Source: Acidobacteriaceae bacterium (GTDB lineage: Bacteria > Acidobacteriota > Terriglobia > Terriglobales > Acidobacteriaceae). From it: a stretch of 5,320 nt of DNA. The stretch spans positions 1 through 5,320 of the forward strand of contig WQYS01000201.1 in the NCBI GenBank assembly GCA_009781125.1, read 5' to 3'. Of this stretch, positions 1-5,320 are shown one piece after another (position 1 is the first letter of the stretch; every line of letters begins with the position of its first letter). The position numbers were made by a program, and so were the translations under genes. The notes under the pieces are model-generated. The model was not told the origin of the DNA. It made no database searches and saw nothing but the letters and a program-made list of their open reading frames with translations.

Positions 1-949
1 CCAGAATAAACACGCCTCCAATAAACGGCAGCAGCAGCTCCTGCTTGATGGAGACGGCAACGGTTCCGATGGCCCCGCCCAGCGCCAGGCTGCCGATATC
101 GCCCATGAATATCTCCGCCGGGTGCGCGTTGTACCAGAGAAAGCCGATGCTTCCGCCCACCAGCGCTCCGCAGAAGACCGTCAGCTCGCCCACCAGCGGC
201 ATTCGTTGCAGTTCGAGGTAGTCGGAAAAGACGACGTGCCCGCTTACATAGGTGAGAACCGTCAGCGCTCCGGCGGCGATAATGGTGCATCCAATCGCCA
301 GCCCGTCTAGTCCGTCGGTCAGGTTCACGGCGTTGCTGGAGGCGGTAGTCACCAGCATGACGAACACAATAAACGGCACGAAAGCCAGCCAGTGCAGGTG
401 CGGAATCTGTCCCATCCAGTTCCATACAAGGTCCGGACGGACGTGCTTGAAGAAAGGAAACATCATCTGCGTCGAGTAGCTGCCATGCGCGCGCAGCCAC
501 AAGAGGGCGATGGCGACTCCGATGCCTGCCAGCATTTGCAGACCGAACTTTGCGCGCGCCGTCAGGCCAAGATTACGTTTGTGGACAATCTTGATGTAGT
601 CGTCCGCCAGACCGATGGCTCCATACGCAATCGTTGACAGCGTAACGATCCAGACAAACGGGTTCGACAGATCAGCCCACAACAGCGTGGGCACAAGAAT
701 CGAGATCGAGATCAGCACGCCGCCCATGGTGGGCGTGCCGCTCTTCTTCTGGTGCGACTGCGGCCCCTCCTCGCGAATGTACTGGCCGATCTGAAACTCG
801 CGCAGCCGCTCGATCACCCAGGGGCCGATCAGCAGCCCGATCAGCAGCGCAGTCAGCCCCGCAAACGCCGTCCGGAAGGTCAGGTAGCGAAAGATCCGAA
901 AGAAGCGAAAGTAAGGAAATAACTTCTGATACAGCAACCAGTAAAGCAA
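1..949 (-). CDS. mraY: Phospho-N-acetylmuramoyl-pentapeptide-transferase (MraY), 5' part, C-terminus outside window
   Basis: Integral inner-membrane enzyme that moves phospho-MurNAc-pentapeptide from UDP to undecaprenyl phosphate, giving lipid I (EC 2.7.8.13). I translated 316 codons by hand from a TTG start at 949; the frame stays open to position 1. The protein begins MLYWLLYQKLFPYF. Visible family motifs are SHQKKSGTPTMGG (about residues 65-77), the catalytic pair and lysine DDYIK (116-120), NLTDGLDGLA (209-218) and FMGDIGSLALGG (281-292, with the conserved Asp at 284). Hydrophobic segments between them fit the polytopic fold. The usual length is about 360-375 residues, so roughly 50-60 residues including the His-rich loop are missing only because the window ends. 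TTG is preferred because GGAGG lies 5 nt upstream and because this N-terminus looks like other MraY proteins. An in-frame GTG at 961 would add four residues but overlaps the Shine-Dalgarno. It lies downstream of murF, separated by a palindromic element. Confidence 0.97.
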   Translation of the reverse strand, partial: MLYWLLYQKLFPYFRFFRIFRYLTFRTAFAGLTALLIGLLIGPWVIERLREFQIGQYIREEGPQSHQKKSGTPTMGGVLISISILVPTLLWADLSNPFVWIVTLSTIAYGAIGLADDYIKIVHKRNLGLTARAKFGLQMLAGIGVAIALLWLRAHGSYSTQMMFPFFKHVRPDLVWNWMGQIPHLHWLAFVPFIVFVMLVTTASSNAVNLTDGLDGLAIGCTIIAAGALTVLTYVSGHVVFSDYLELQRMPLVGELTVFCGALVGGSIGFLWYNAHPAEIFMGDIGSLALGGAIGTVAVSIKQELLLPFIGGVFIL

Positions 950-954
950 AAACG

Positions 955-959
955 CCTCC
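955..959 (-). promoter_or_regulatory. Shine-Dalgarno of mraY (GGAGG) deciding a TTG start
   Basis: On the minus strand GGAGG is followed by five bases (CGTTT) and then TTG at 949-947. This strong site supports the non-ATG start. No ATG occurs in frame nearby. Confidence 0.8.
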
Positions 960-1053
960 ACACATTCGCACAGCTAAATTTCCGAAACACTTTACGTCAG
1001 CATAGCCAACGCACGAAACAACCGCATATGACCATCCACAACTGCCCGGGTGC

Positions 1054-1088
1054 CCCATCCTTGCGCAGTTTCATCGCGCAAGGGTGGG
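1054..1088. repeat. Local hairpin, left half of element A
   Basis: Bases 1054-1066 pair with 1076-1088 over 13 positions around a 9-nt loop (AGTTTCATC). One pair is not Watson-Crick: T1058 with G1084, which becomes A opposite C in the operon-sense RNA. The inner six pairs are TTGCGC/GCGCAA. This fold excludes the long-range pairing of the same bases with the right half. Confidence 0.8.
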
Positions 1089-1154
1089 AATGTATAACGC
1101 TCAATCAGGTATTTTTCCCTTCCCCAAACAATGGCGGATTGAGATGTATACATT

Positions 1155-1190
1155 CCCACCCTTCGGTCGCCACGGCGACCTCAGGATGGG
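1155..1190. repeat. Local hairpin, right half of element A
   Basis: Bases 1155-1162 pair with 1183-1190, with one C-A mismatch on the plus strand that becomes G-U in the operon-sense RNA. After a small internal loop, GGTCGCC (1165-1171) pairs with GGCGACC (1174-1180). The inner stem differs from that of the left half, so the two halves share outer stems but carry different tips. Confidence 0.75.
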
Positions 1191-1221
1191 GCACCCGGGC
1201 TTTCGTGACTGGTCAAAATCG

Positions 1222-2592
1222 CTATTCATCAACTCCCTCCAGTGCCCGCTCCAGACGGACTCCGCGCGATGCCTTCAACAGCACCACATCGCCTGCGTGC
1301 ACATTGTTGCGAAGCCACTCTCCAGCCGCCTCCGCATCGCTTACGAACTCGGCGTTCACGCCGCGCTCACGCGCTCCGCGCACAATCGCTTCAGCAGCGC
1401 CCTGAACTCCCAAGACCTCCGTAACACCTCGCTCGCCCATCCTGTGCCCGCAGGCTAAGTGCAGAGCCTCGGCCTCTGTTCCAAGCTCAAGCATCTCGCC
1501 AGCGACAACCAGATGCCTTTCGCCGGGCATCGCCATCAGCGCATCTACCATTGCGTCCAGCGCGCGGGGGTTCGAGTTGTAGCTGTCATTGATGATGGTC
1601 GCGCCACGCCATGCCAGTATCTGGCCGCGCTTGTCGGTTGCGCGCATCTCTCCGATGGCCGAGGCGCACTCGTCGAGACGCATCCCGCTGCGCAGCCCAA
1701 CCGCAATCGCAGCCAGCGCATTCGAGACATTATGACGTCCCAGCAGCTTCAAGCAGACCGTGGCGCGCTGGCCCATCGCTTCGACGATGAACTCGATGCC
1801 ATCGGCTCCCTTCTCCACGACATCGGTTGCTCGAACATCAGCTCCGTCACTGAGTCCGAAGTACACGGCCCGATCTCCTATGCCACGCCCGAAATCCTTT
1901 ACATATGGGTCATCGAAGTTCAGCACCGCGACGCCATCCGGAGGCAACGCCTCTACAAGCTCGTACTTCGCCCGCGCGATTCCGGCCAGTCCATCGGAGA
2001 AGAACTCCATGTGAACCGGAGCCACATTGGACACCACCGCCCAGTCAGGCTCCGCAATCTTCGCAAGCACAGCAATCTCGCCCGCGTGATTCATCCCCAT
2101 CTCGATGACAGCGGCCTCGTGTTCGCGTTCGAGCTTCAGAAGTTGCAAGGGCAGGCCGAAGGCGTTGTTCAGATTCCCTTCGGACCTCAACACCCGGAAC
2201 CGCGCTGCGAACACCTGCGCTATAGCCTCTTTCGTCGTCGTCTTCCCTGCCGATCCGGTTACGCCAATAACTCTGCCGCCCCAGTCGCGGCGCACCTCGC
2301 GAGCCAGACTCTGCAACGCCGATAAGACGCAACCATCCACGCGCATGAACTTTGCCGCATCGACCTCCGCCGGAGCCGCCCAGTCCGCGCTGACAACGGC
2401 TGCGAGCGCTCCATTGGCCAGCGCCGCCTGCACGAAGCCGTGTCCGTCGAGCCGCTCGCCTTTGACGGCAAAGAACAGCTCTCCCCGACGTACAGAGCGC
2501 GAGTCTATCGAATACCCCTGGGCTTCCGCCGTGGCGTCAAAATCGCCTGCGGCATGAATCCAGCACGCAATCTGGCTCAGCGTCAGCTTCAT
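1222..2592 (-). CDS. murF: UDP-N-acetylmuramoyl-tripeptide--D-alanyl-D-alanine ligase (MurF)
   Basis: Cytoplasmic ATP-dependent ligase that adds D-Ala-D-Ala to UDP-MurNAc-tripeptide, the last cytoplasmic step of precursor synthesis (EC 6.3.2.10). It has 456 residues, normal for the family. The N-terminal UDP-binding domain shows YSIDSRSVRRGELFFAVKG (27-45). The central Mur ligase domain has the P-loop TGSAGKTTT (112-120), GNLNNAFGLPLQLL (139-152), the MurF-typical EMGMNHAGEI (164-173) and NVAPVHMEFF (189-198). GRHNVSNALAA (285-295) and NDSYNSNP (335-342) follow, the latter leading into the C-terminal domain with GEMLELG (365-371). The C-terminal motif reads LLKASRGVRLE where KGSR is common, a mild variation. 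The ATG start overlaps the murE stop (ATGA) and has AAGGAG 5 nt upstream. Translation is therefore probably coupled to murE. The stop is TAG at 1224-1222, followed by the repeat-filled gap before mraY. Confidence 0.98.
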   Translation of the reverse strand: MKLTLSQIACWIHAAGDFDATAEAQGYSIDSRSVRRGELFFAVKGERLDGHGFVQAALANGALAAVVSADWAAPAEVDAAKFMRVDGCVLSALQSLAREVRRDWGGRVIGVTGSAGKTTTKEAIAQVFAARFRVLRSEGNLNNAFGLPLQLLKLEREHEAAVIEMGMNHAGEIAVLAKIAEPDWAVVSNVAPVHMEFFSDGLAGIARAKYELVEALPPDGVAVLNFDDPYVKDFGRGIGDRAVYFGLSDGADVRATDVVEKGADGIEFIVEAMGQRATVCLKLLGRHNVSNALAAIAVGLRSGMRLDECASAIGEMRATDKRGQILAWRGATIINDSYNSNPRALDAMVDALMAMPGERHLVVAGEMLELGTEAEALHLACGHRMGERGVTEVLGVQGAAEAIVRGARERGVNAEFVSDAEAAGEWLRNNVHAGDVVLLKASRGVRLERALEGVDE

Positions 2593-4079
2593 GCCATCTC
2601 CTTCAGAACGCGCGCGGCTACGGCTACATCGTCGAAGGGAACCGTCCTATCCTTAAACATCTGCACCTTTTCGTGCCCTTTACCCGCGATCAAAACTATA
2701 TCTCCTGCGTGAGCGGAACGAATCGCCGCCTCAATCGCTTTGGCGCGGTCGGCTTCCACCAGACACTTCGCGCCTGTCTGCTTGACGCCCGCGTAGGCCT
2801 CCTGAATGATCGCGCCCGGCTCCTCGCTGCGCGGATTGTCGCTGGTCAACACGACCAGATCACTCCCCTCGCCCGCAGCGCGGCCCATCTTCGGACGCTT
2901 GCCGCGATCGCGGTCTCCGCCGCAGCCGAACAGCGTAATCACGCGCCGTCCATCGTTGCCTGCCAGCTCCCGTGCCAGCCCGATCAGGTTTCTGAGCGCA
3001 TCGTCCGTGTGTGCGTAATCGACAACAACCGTAACTCCATTCGCTGCGGGAACGACCTCAAACCTGCCCGGCACCTGCGGAGCCTTCGCTGCGCCCGTGG
3101 CGATCTGTTCGAGCGACAATCCGCGCGCCCATGCCGAGGCGCTCGCGGCCAGCAGATTGGAGACATTCACGCGGCCCGTAAGCGCGGATCGTATCTCCAC
3201 GGCGCCTACGGGAGTCACCATGCGGAAGCATGTGCTTCCGATACGCATCTCAACATCTTCAGCGCGGAAGTCTGCGCCCTCACCATAGCGGATGACCTCG
3301 GCATTCTTCACCGTCGCAGCCAGCCGCCTGCCGTAAGCGTCATCCATATTCAGCACGGCCACGCGCGGAGCGGGCGCGCCGACTCCTTCAAAGAGCCTCG
3401 TCTTGGCGGCAAAGTAATTCTCCATGGTGCCGTGATAGTCGAGATGGTCCTGCGTCAGGTTGGTGAAGATGGCCACATCAACCGGCATCCCCCAGACGCG
3501 CTCCTGATCGAGCGCATGGGAGCTCATCTCCATGACGGCCTCGGTCGCGCCCAGCCGGACTCCGTCGGCAAAGACCTCCAGCACGTCGCGGCTCTCCGGC
3601 GTGGTGTGCGGGGATTTTTTTACCTCACCGGCGACGTGAGTTTCGATGGTTCCAAGCAGAACGGTCTTCCGCCCCACGCTTGCGAGCATCGACTCCAACA
3701 GGAACGCGATGGTCGTCTTGCCGTTGGTTCCCGTCACCGCGCTCAGCGCCAGCCGCCTCTCCGGATGCTGCATGACCGCAGAGCTGGCCTCAGCCAGCGC
3801 GCGGCGTCCGTGTTCGACCAGAGCAGCGCCAAGCTCAGGATGCGCGCTGCGCAAATCCTGATAGACCTCGCGGGAATCAGTGATGACAGCAACGGCTCCC
3901 TTAGCAATCGCAGCTTCGATATAGCGGTTGCCATCGGTGCTGCCGCCTCGCATGGCAACGAAAAGATCGCCACGCTTGACGAGGCGCGAATCGTAGGCAA
4001 CGCCCGTGACCTCAGCCGAGCCGCCCGTGCTCGCCACCGTCACCACCGACCGCAATATATCTTTCCACTGCATAGTCAT
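2589..4079 (-). CDS. murE: UDP-N-acetylmuramoyl-L-alanyl-D-glutamate--2,6-diaminopimelate ligase (MurE)
   Basis: Cytoplasmic ATP-dependent ligase adding the third stem-peptide residue to UDP-MurNAc-L-Ala-D-Glu (EC 6.3.2.13). It has 496 residues from ATG 4079, about the usual length. The N-terminal domain shows VAYDSRLVKRGDLFVAMRG (27-45). The central domain has P-loop TGTNGKTT (116-123), TTPESRDV (159-166), EMSSHAL (184-190), FTNLTQDHLDYHG (205-217) and K226 in AAKTRLF, matching the carbamylated lysine of Mur ligases. GRVNVSN (302-308), VDYAHTDDAL (353-362) and FGCGGDRDRGKRPKMG (384-399) follow. DNPR (414-417) and GKGHE (466-470) are the residues known to select and hold meso-DAP rather than lysine. 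The start is not certain. ATG 4079 has GGAG 13 nt upstream, a long spacing. ATG 4073 would start two codons later. TTG 4100 has no Shine-Dalgarno. Upstream lies palindromic element B; downstream it overlaps murF by 4 bp. Confidence 0.98.
   Translation of the reverse strand: MTMQWKDILRSVVTVASTGGSAEVTGVAYDSRLVKRGDLFVAMRGGSTDGNRYIEAAIAKGAVAVITDSREVYQDLRSAHPELGAALVEHGRRALAEASSAVMQHPERRLALSAVTGTNGKTTIAFLLESMLASVGRKTVLLGTIETHVAGEVKKSPHTTPESRDVLEVFADGVRLGATEAVMEMSSHALDQERVWGMPVDVAIFTNLTQDHLDYHGTMENYFAAKTRLFEGVGAPAPRVAVLNMDDAYGRRLAATVKNAEVIRYGEGADFRAEDVEMRIGSTCFRMVTPVGAVEIRSALTGRVNVSNLLAASASAWARGLSLEQIATGAAKAPQVPGRFEVVPAANGVTVVVDYAHTDDALRNLIGLARELAGNDGRRVITLFGCGGDRDRGKRPKMGRAAGEGSDLVVLTSDNPRSEEPGAIIQEAYAGVKQTGAKCLVEADRAKAIEAAIRSAHAGDIVLIAGKGHEKVQMFKDRTVPFDDVAVAARVLKEMA
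2598..2603 (-). promoter_or_regulatory. Shine-Dalgarno of murF inside the murE 3' end
   Basis: AAGGAG lies in the last codons of murE, 5 nt (ATGGC) before the murF ATG at 2592. Together with the 4-bp overlap between the stop and start codons, it fixes the murF start and points to translational coupling. Confidence 0.85.
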
Positions 4080-4092
4080 GATTTTAAGAACA

Positions 4093-4096
4093 CTCC
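4093..4096 (-). promoter_or_regulatory. Probable weak Shine-Dalgarno of murE
   Basis: GGAG on the minus strand is the only purine-rich Shine-Dalgarno match upstream of murE. It lies 13 nt before ATG 4079 and 19 nt before ATG 4073, farther than usual. It is 15 nt downstream of the hairpin that closes element B on this strand. Confidence 0.45.
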
Positions 4097-4128
4097 ACAA
4101 CGATGAACAAAGGGCCGACGGCCCGAGC

Positions 4129-4321
4129 TATACCAGCCCAGGGCGTAGCCCTGGATAATACCGCCCATTCCAGGAACAAGGGCTGAAAGCCCGCTCTATA
4201 GATTCCGAATGGGATTCGATATACGGCATTTGCAGAATTGGACCTCCCGTATAGTGCGGGCTTTCAGCCCTTGTTCATCTTCTAGAACACCTTACCCAGG
4301 GCTACGCCCTGGGCTGGTATA
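4129..4321. repeat. Outer inverted-repeat pair of element B (26 bp, perfect)
   Basis: Arms are 4129-4154 and 4296-4321. The left arm begins TATACCAGCCCAGGGC and the right arm is its exact reverse complement over 26 bp. Each arm contains its own 7-bp hairpin, so an arm can fold alone or pair with its partner across 141 bp. Confidence 0.9.
4174..4276. repeat. Inner inverted-repeat pair of element B (21 bp perfect, 27 bp with one mismatch)
   Basis: Arms are 4174-4194 and 4256-4276 (perfect), beginning GAACAAGGGCTGAAAGCCC. They extend inward to 4200 and 4250 with a single mismatch (4195 against 4255). The 49-bp centre (4201-4249) holds one small hairpin, CGAAT-GGG-ATTCG, and otherwise nothing I recognise. 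Confidence 0.9.
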
Positions 4322-4356
4322 TGACGCGCCTTCGGCGCTATTCTTTGACATTCATC

Positions 4357-5320
4357 CTATCTGGCAAAGCGAACCACGACCTCGGTTCCGGGAGGAACCA
4401 TAGTTCCAGCCGCCGGAGCCTGTTCTCTCGCCACGCCGCTGCCAACCGCCTGCACACGCAGTCCTGATGCGGCTGCCTTTTCAACGACGGAGCGCAGCGC
4501 CGCCCCTTGAAACGCCGGCACGGCAACGCGCTTCCGCGCATCCACGACCACCTGGCCGTTGCCGCGCGCCTGCGCCACGGGCGTAATCTTCGGAGCAGTC
4601 AATGCCGCCGAAGCGCTGCCATCTTCCGATGCTCCTCCGCCAGCGCGAAACACAGGTACCACCTTGTCAGGCAGAGTAGCTACAGCCGTTGTCGCGGGAG
4701 CAGCCCCGGTTGCCTCCGGCGCGGCAGGAGCAGTAGCCGGAGCTCGCAGCGGATCGTCCGCCGGAAGATTATTCAGATCCGCAAACATGGCGTTCGGATC
4801 GGCGGATGTATCCGACACGGAGTCGTCCACAAGGTCCTTCTGCGCGATCACCTGTTTCTTCGTCTTCAGCGGCTGATCGCACGGCACTCCGAGATATTCA
4901 AGCACCTGCTGCGCCACCTCGGTGAACACGGGAGCGCTCACGGCGGCTCCGTAGCGGCTGCCGACCGTCGGCGTATCGATCACCACGGCAACCGTAATCG
5001 CCGGGCTGTTCACCGGAGCCATCCCCGCAAAGCTGGCCACCAGCTTCGTATGCGAGTACGTGTGCGTGGCCGGATCGATCTTCTGCGCCGTGCCCGTCTT
5101 GCCGCCTGAGCTGTATCCGTTCAGTTGCGCCGCCTTTCCGGTCCCGTCGGTCACAACGCCCTGCATCATGTCGCGCATCTTCTTCGCAGTCGACCCGCTG
5201 ATGACGCGGCGCGCACCCTCCGGCAGCGTGGATGGCAACTGGTCCGCCGGACGAAACGGCTCTGGTTGCAGCCCGGCGCCGCTCTCCGCCAGATTAGTCT
5301 GCTGCAAGACGATGCGCGGC
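4357..5320 (-). CDS. ftsI: Septal peptidoglycan transpeptidase FtsI (PBP3-type) with C-terminal PASTA domain, 3' part
   Basis: Inner-membrane D,D-transpeptidase that crosslinks septal peptidoglycan in the periplasm. Only the C-terminal part is present. The frame is open through 5320 (last codons before the edge read PRIV), so the TTG at 5307 is internal and not the start. Counting from 5307 as residue 1, the third penicillin-binding motif is KTGTAQK (70-76, codon K at 5100-5098). It is preceded by MRDMMQGVVTDGTGKAA and followed by SFAGMAP (92-98) and AAVSAPVFTEVAQQVLEYLG (121-140), the end of the transpeptidase fold. The SxxK and SxN motifs lie outside the window. A linker of about 110 residues, rich in Ala, Pro, Thr and Asp, follows. 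One PASTA domain occupies about residues 250-316 (VVVDARKRVAVPAF to PPGTEVVVRFAR), up to TAG at 4359-4357. Position upstream of murE supports ftsI over other class B PBPs. Confidence 0.93.
   Translation of the reverse strand, partial: PRIVLQQTNLAESGAGLQPEPFRPADQLPSTLPEGARRVISGSTAKKMRDMMQGVVTDGTGKAAQLNGYSSGGKTGTAQKIDPATHTYSHTKLVASFAGMAPVNSPAITVAVVIDTPTVGSRYGAAVSAPVFTEVAQQVLEYLGVPCDQPLKTKKQVIAQKDLVDDSVSDTSADPNAMFADLNNLPADDPLRAPATAPAAPEATGAAPATTAVATLPDKVVPVFRAGGGASEDGSASAALTAPKITPVAQARGNGQVVVDARKRVAVPAFQGAALRSVVEKAAASGLRVQAVGSGVAREQAPAAGTMVPPGTEVVVRFAR

Larger units (their letters stand above)
1044..1200. repeat. Composite palindromic element A between murF and mraY (REP- or MITE-like)
   Basis: A 157-bp two-fold symmetric element fills most of the 272-bp non-coding gap. 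The outermost arms, 1044-1061 and 1183-1200, are perfect 18-bp inverted repeats starting GCCCGGGTGCCCCATCCT. A second perfect 17-bp pair, AAGGGTGGGAATGTATA, lies at 1080-1096 and 1147-1163. A third, CTCAATC/GATTGAG, lies at 1100-1106 and 1137-1143. The centre (1107-1136) is unpaired. Each half can also fold alone (see the two hairpin entries), so long-range and local folds compete. There is no ORF, no transposase and no clear target-site duplication. The rest of the gap (950-1043, 1201-1221) shows only the mraY Shine-Dalgarno; I saw no convincing promoter or U-tract terminator. From memory, similar CCCATCCTT/AAGGGTGGG repeats are dispersed in Acidobacteriaceae genomes; this was not searched. 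Confidence 0.85.
4102..4338. repeat. Composite palindromic element B between ftsI and murE (nested inverted repeats, REP/BIME-like)
   Basis: The 277-bp non-coding gap (4080-4356) is mostly a mirrored array of short GC-rich palindromes. Each unit has a 5-7 bp stem and a 3-nt loop. Left to right they are GGGCC-GAC-GGCCC (4112-4124), CCAGGGC-GTA-GCCCTGG (4138-4154), GGGCT-GAA-AGCCC (4180-4192), CGAAT-GGG-ATTCG (4206-4218, central), GGGCT-TTC-AGCCC (4258-4270), CCAGGGC-TAC-GCCCTGG (4296-4312) and GCGCC-TTC-GGCGC (4326-4338). The second and third units are repeated in inverted order as the sixth and fifth, inside longer perfect arms. GAACAA(A)GGG occurs three times: at 4105, at 4174, and inverted at 4268-4276. 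There is no ORF, promoter or transposase. From memory, such modules are dispersed in Acidobacteria; this was not searched. Confidence 0.85.

Noticed and set aside
960..1043. Promoter for mraY upstream of the TTG start
   Set aside because: I saw TATGCT- and TTG-type hexamers in the minus strand but no pair with 16-18 bp spacing, so no promoter is called.
672..1058. 128-codon minus-strand frame overlapping the mraY start and part of element A
   Set aside because: It overlaps mraY in another frame, and mraY carries all family motifs in its own frame. The low-complexity Asp/Ala/Arg-rich tail is a frame artefact.
1030..1215. Target-site duplication flanking element A
   Set aside because: Only a 3-base match (ACT at 1041-1043 and 1208-1210), which is not adjacent to the right end and is expected by chance.
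1459..2325. 288-codon plus-strand frame opposite murF
   Set aside because: Shadow of murF; no recognisable protein features and no Shine-Dalgarno support.
4080..4100. TTG at 4100 as the murE start
   Set aside because: There is no Shine-Dalgarno upstream of it, the added residues (WSVLKI) do not resemble MurE N-termini, and the only GGAG lies downstream of it.
2673..4106. 477-codon open frame on the plus strand opposite murE
   Set aside because: It lies almost wholly antisense to a MurE with every family motif intact, and its translation shows no recognisable domain. Long antisense frames are common in GC-rich DNA.
4105..4124. Intrinsic terminator between ftsI and murE on the minus strand
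   Set aside because: The stem is only 5 bp and the following T-run is interrupted (TTTGTTC). The hairpin is better explained as one unit of the repeat array, so it is kept only as a possibility in the findings.
4102..4338. CRISPR-like repeat array
   Set aside because: The units are inverted rather than direct repeats, differ in sequence, and have no regular spacers.
4507..5109. 200-codon plus-strand frame opposite ftsI, very rich in Arg and His
   Set aside because: The composition is typical of a reverse-frame reading of an Ala/Pro/Val-rich GC-rich gene, and ftsI explains the region.

Overview
The window is a stretch of the division and cell-wall (dcw) gene cluster, read entirely on the minus strand. 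In transcription order (right to left) it holds the 3' part of ftsI (a penicillin-binding protein with a C-terminal PASTA domain), complete murE, complete murF, and the 5' part of mraY. The ftsI-murE-murF-mraY order is the classic dcw order. murD, ftsW, murG and murC would be expected past position 1, and the rest of ftsI, then ftsL and rsmH, past position 5320. These neighbours are expected, not seen.

Organism: a GC-rich bacterium with meso-diaminopimelate peptidoglycan, judged from the DNPR motif in MurE. The MraY N-terminus, an FtsI-type PBP with a PASTA tail, and the style of the GC-rich palindromic repeats fit Acidobacteriota (Terriglobia/Acidobacteriaceae, such as Granulicella, Terriglobus or Edaphobacter) best. 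That assignment rests on recall and was not searched.

Layout: 1-949 mraY (5' part, TTG start with a GGAGG Shine-Dalgarno). 950-1221 is non-coding and carries a 157-bp, two-fold symmetric palindromic element (1044-1200). 1222-2592 is murF. 2589-4079 is murE, overlapping murF by 4 bp (ATGA). 4080-4356 is non-coding and carries a second, unrelated palindromic composite (about 4102-4338) of nested inverted repeats and seven small hairpins with 3-nt loops. 4357-5320 is ftsI (3' part).

How the genes work together: MurE adds meso-DAP to UDP-MurNAc-L-Ala-D-Glu, and MurF adds D-Ala-D-Ala to complete the UDP-MurNAc-pentapeptide. MraY moves phospho-MurNAc-pentapeptide onto undecaprenyl phosphate to make lipid I at the inner membrane. 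FtsI crosslinks the finished strands at the division septum. murE and murF are tightly coupled. In contrast, ftsI-murE and murF-mraY are each separated by about 270 bp filled mostly by palindromic repeats. The coding content is ordinary housekeeping. The unusual content is these two intergenic elements, which can fold in alternative ways and may affect expression inside an essential operon. I found no RNA genes, transposase, CRISPR array or novel multi-gene system.
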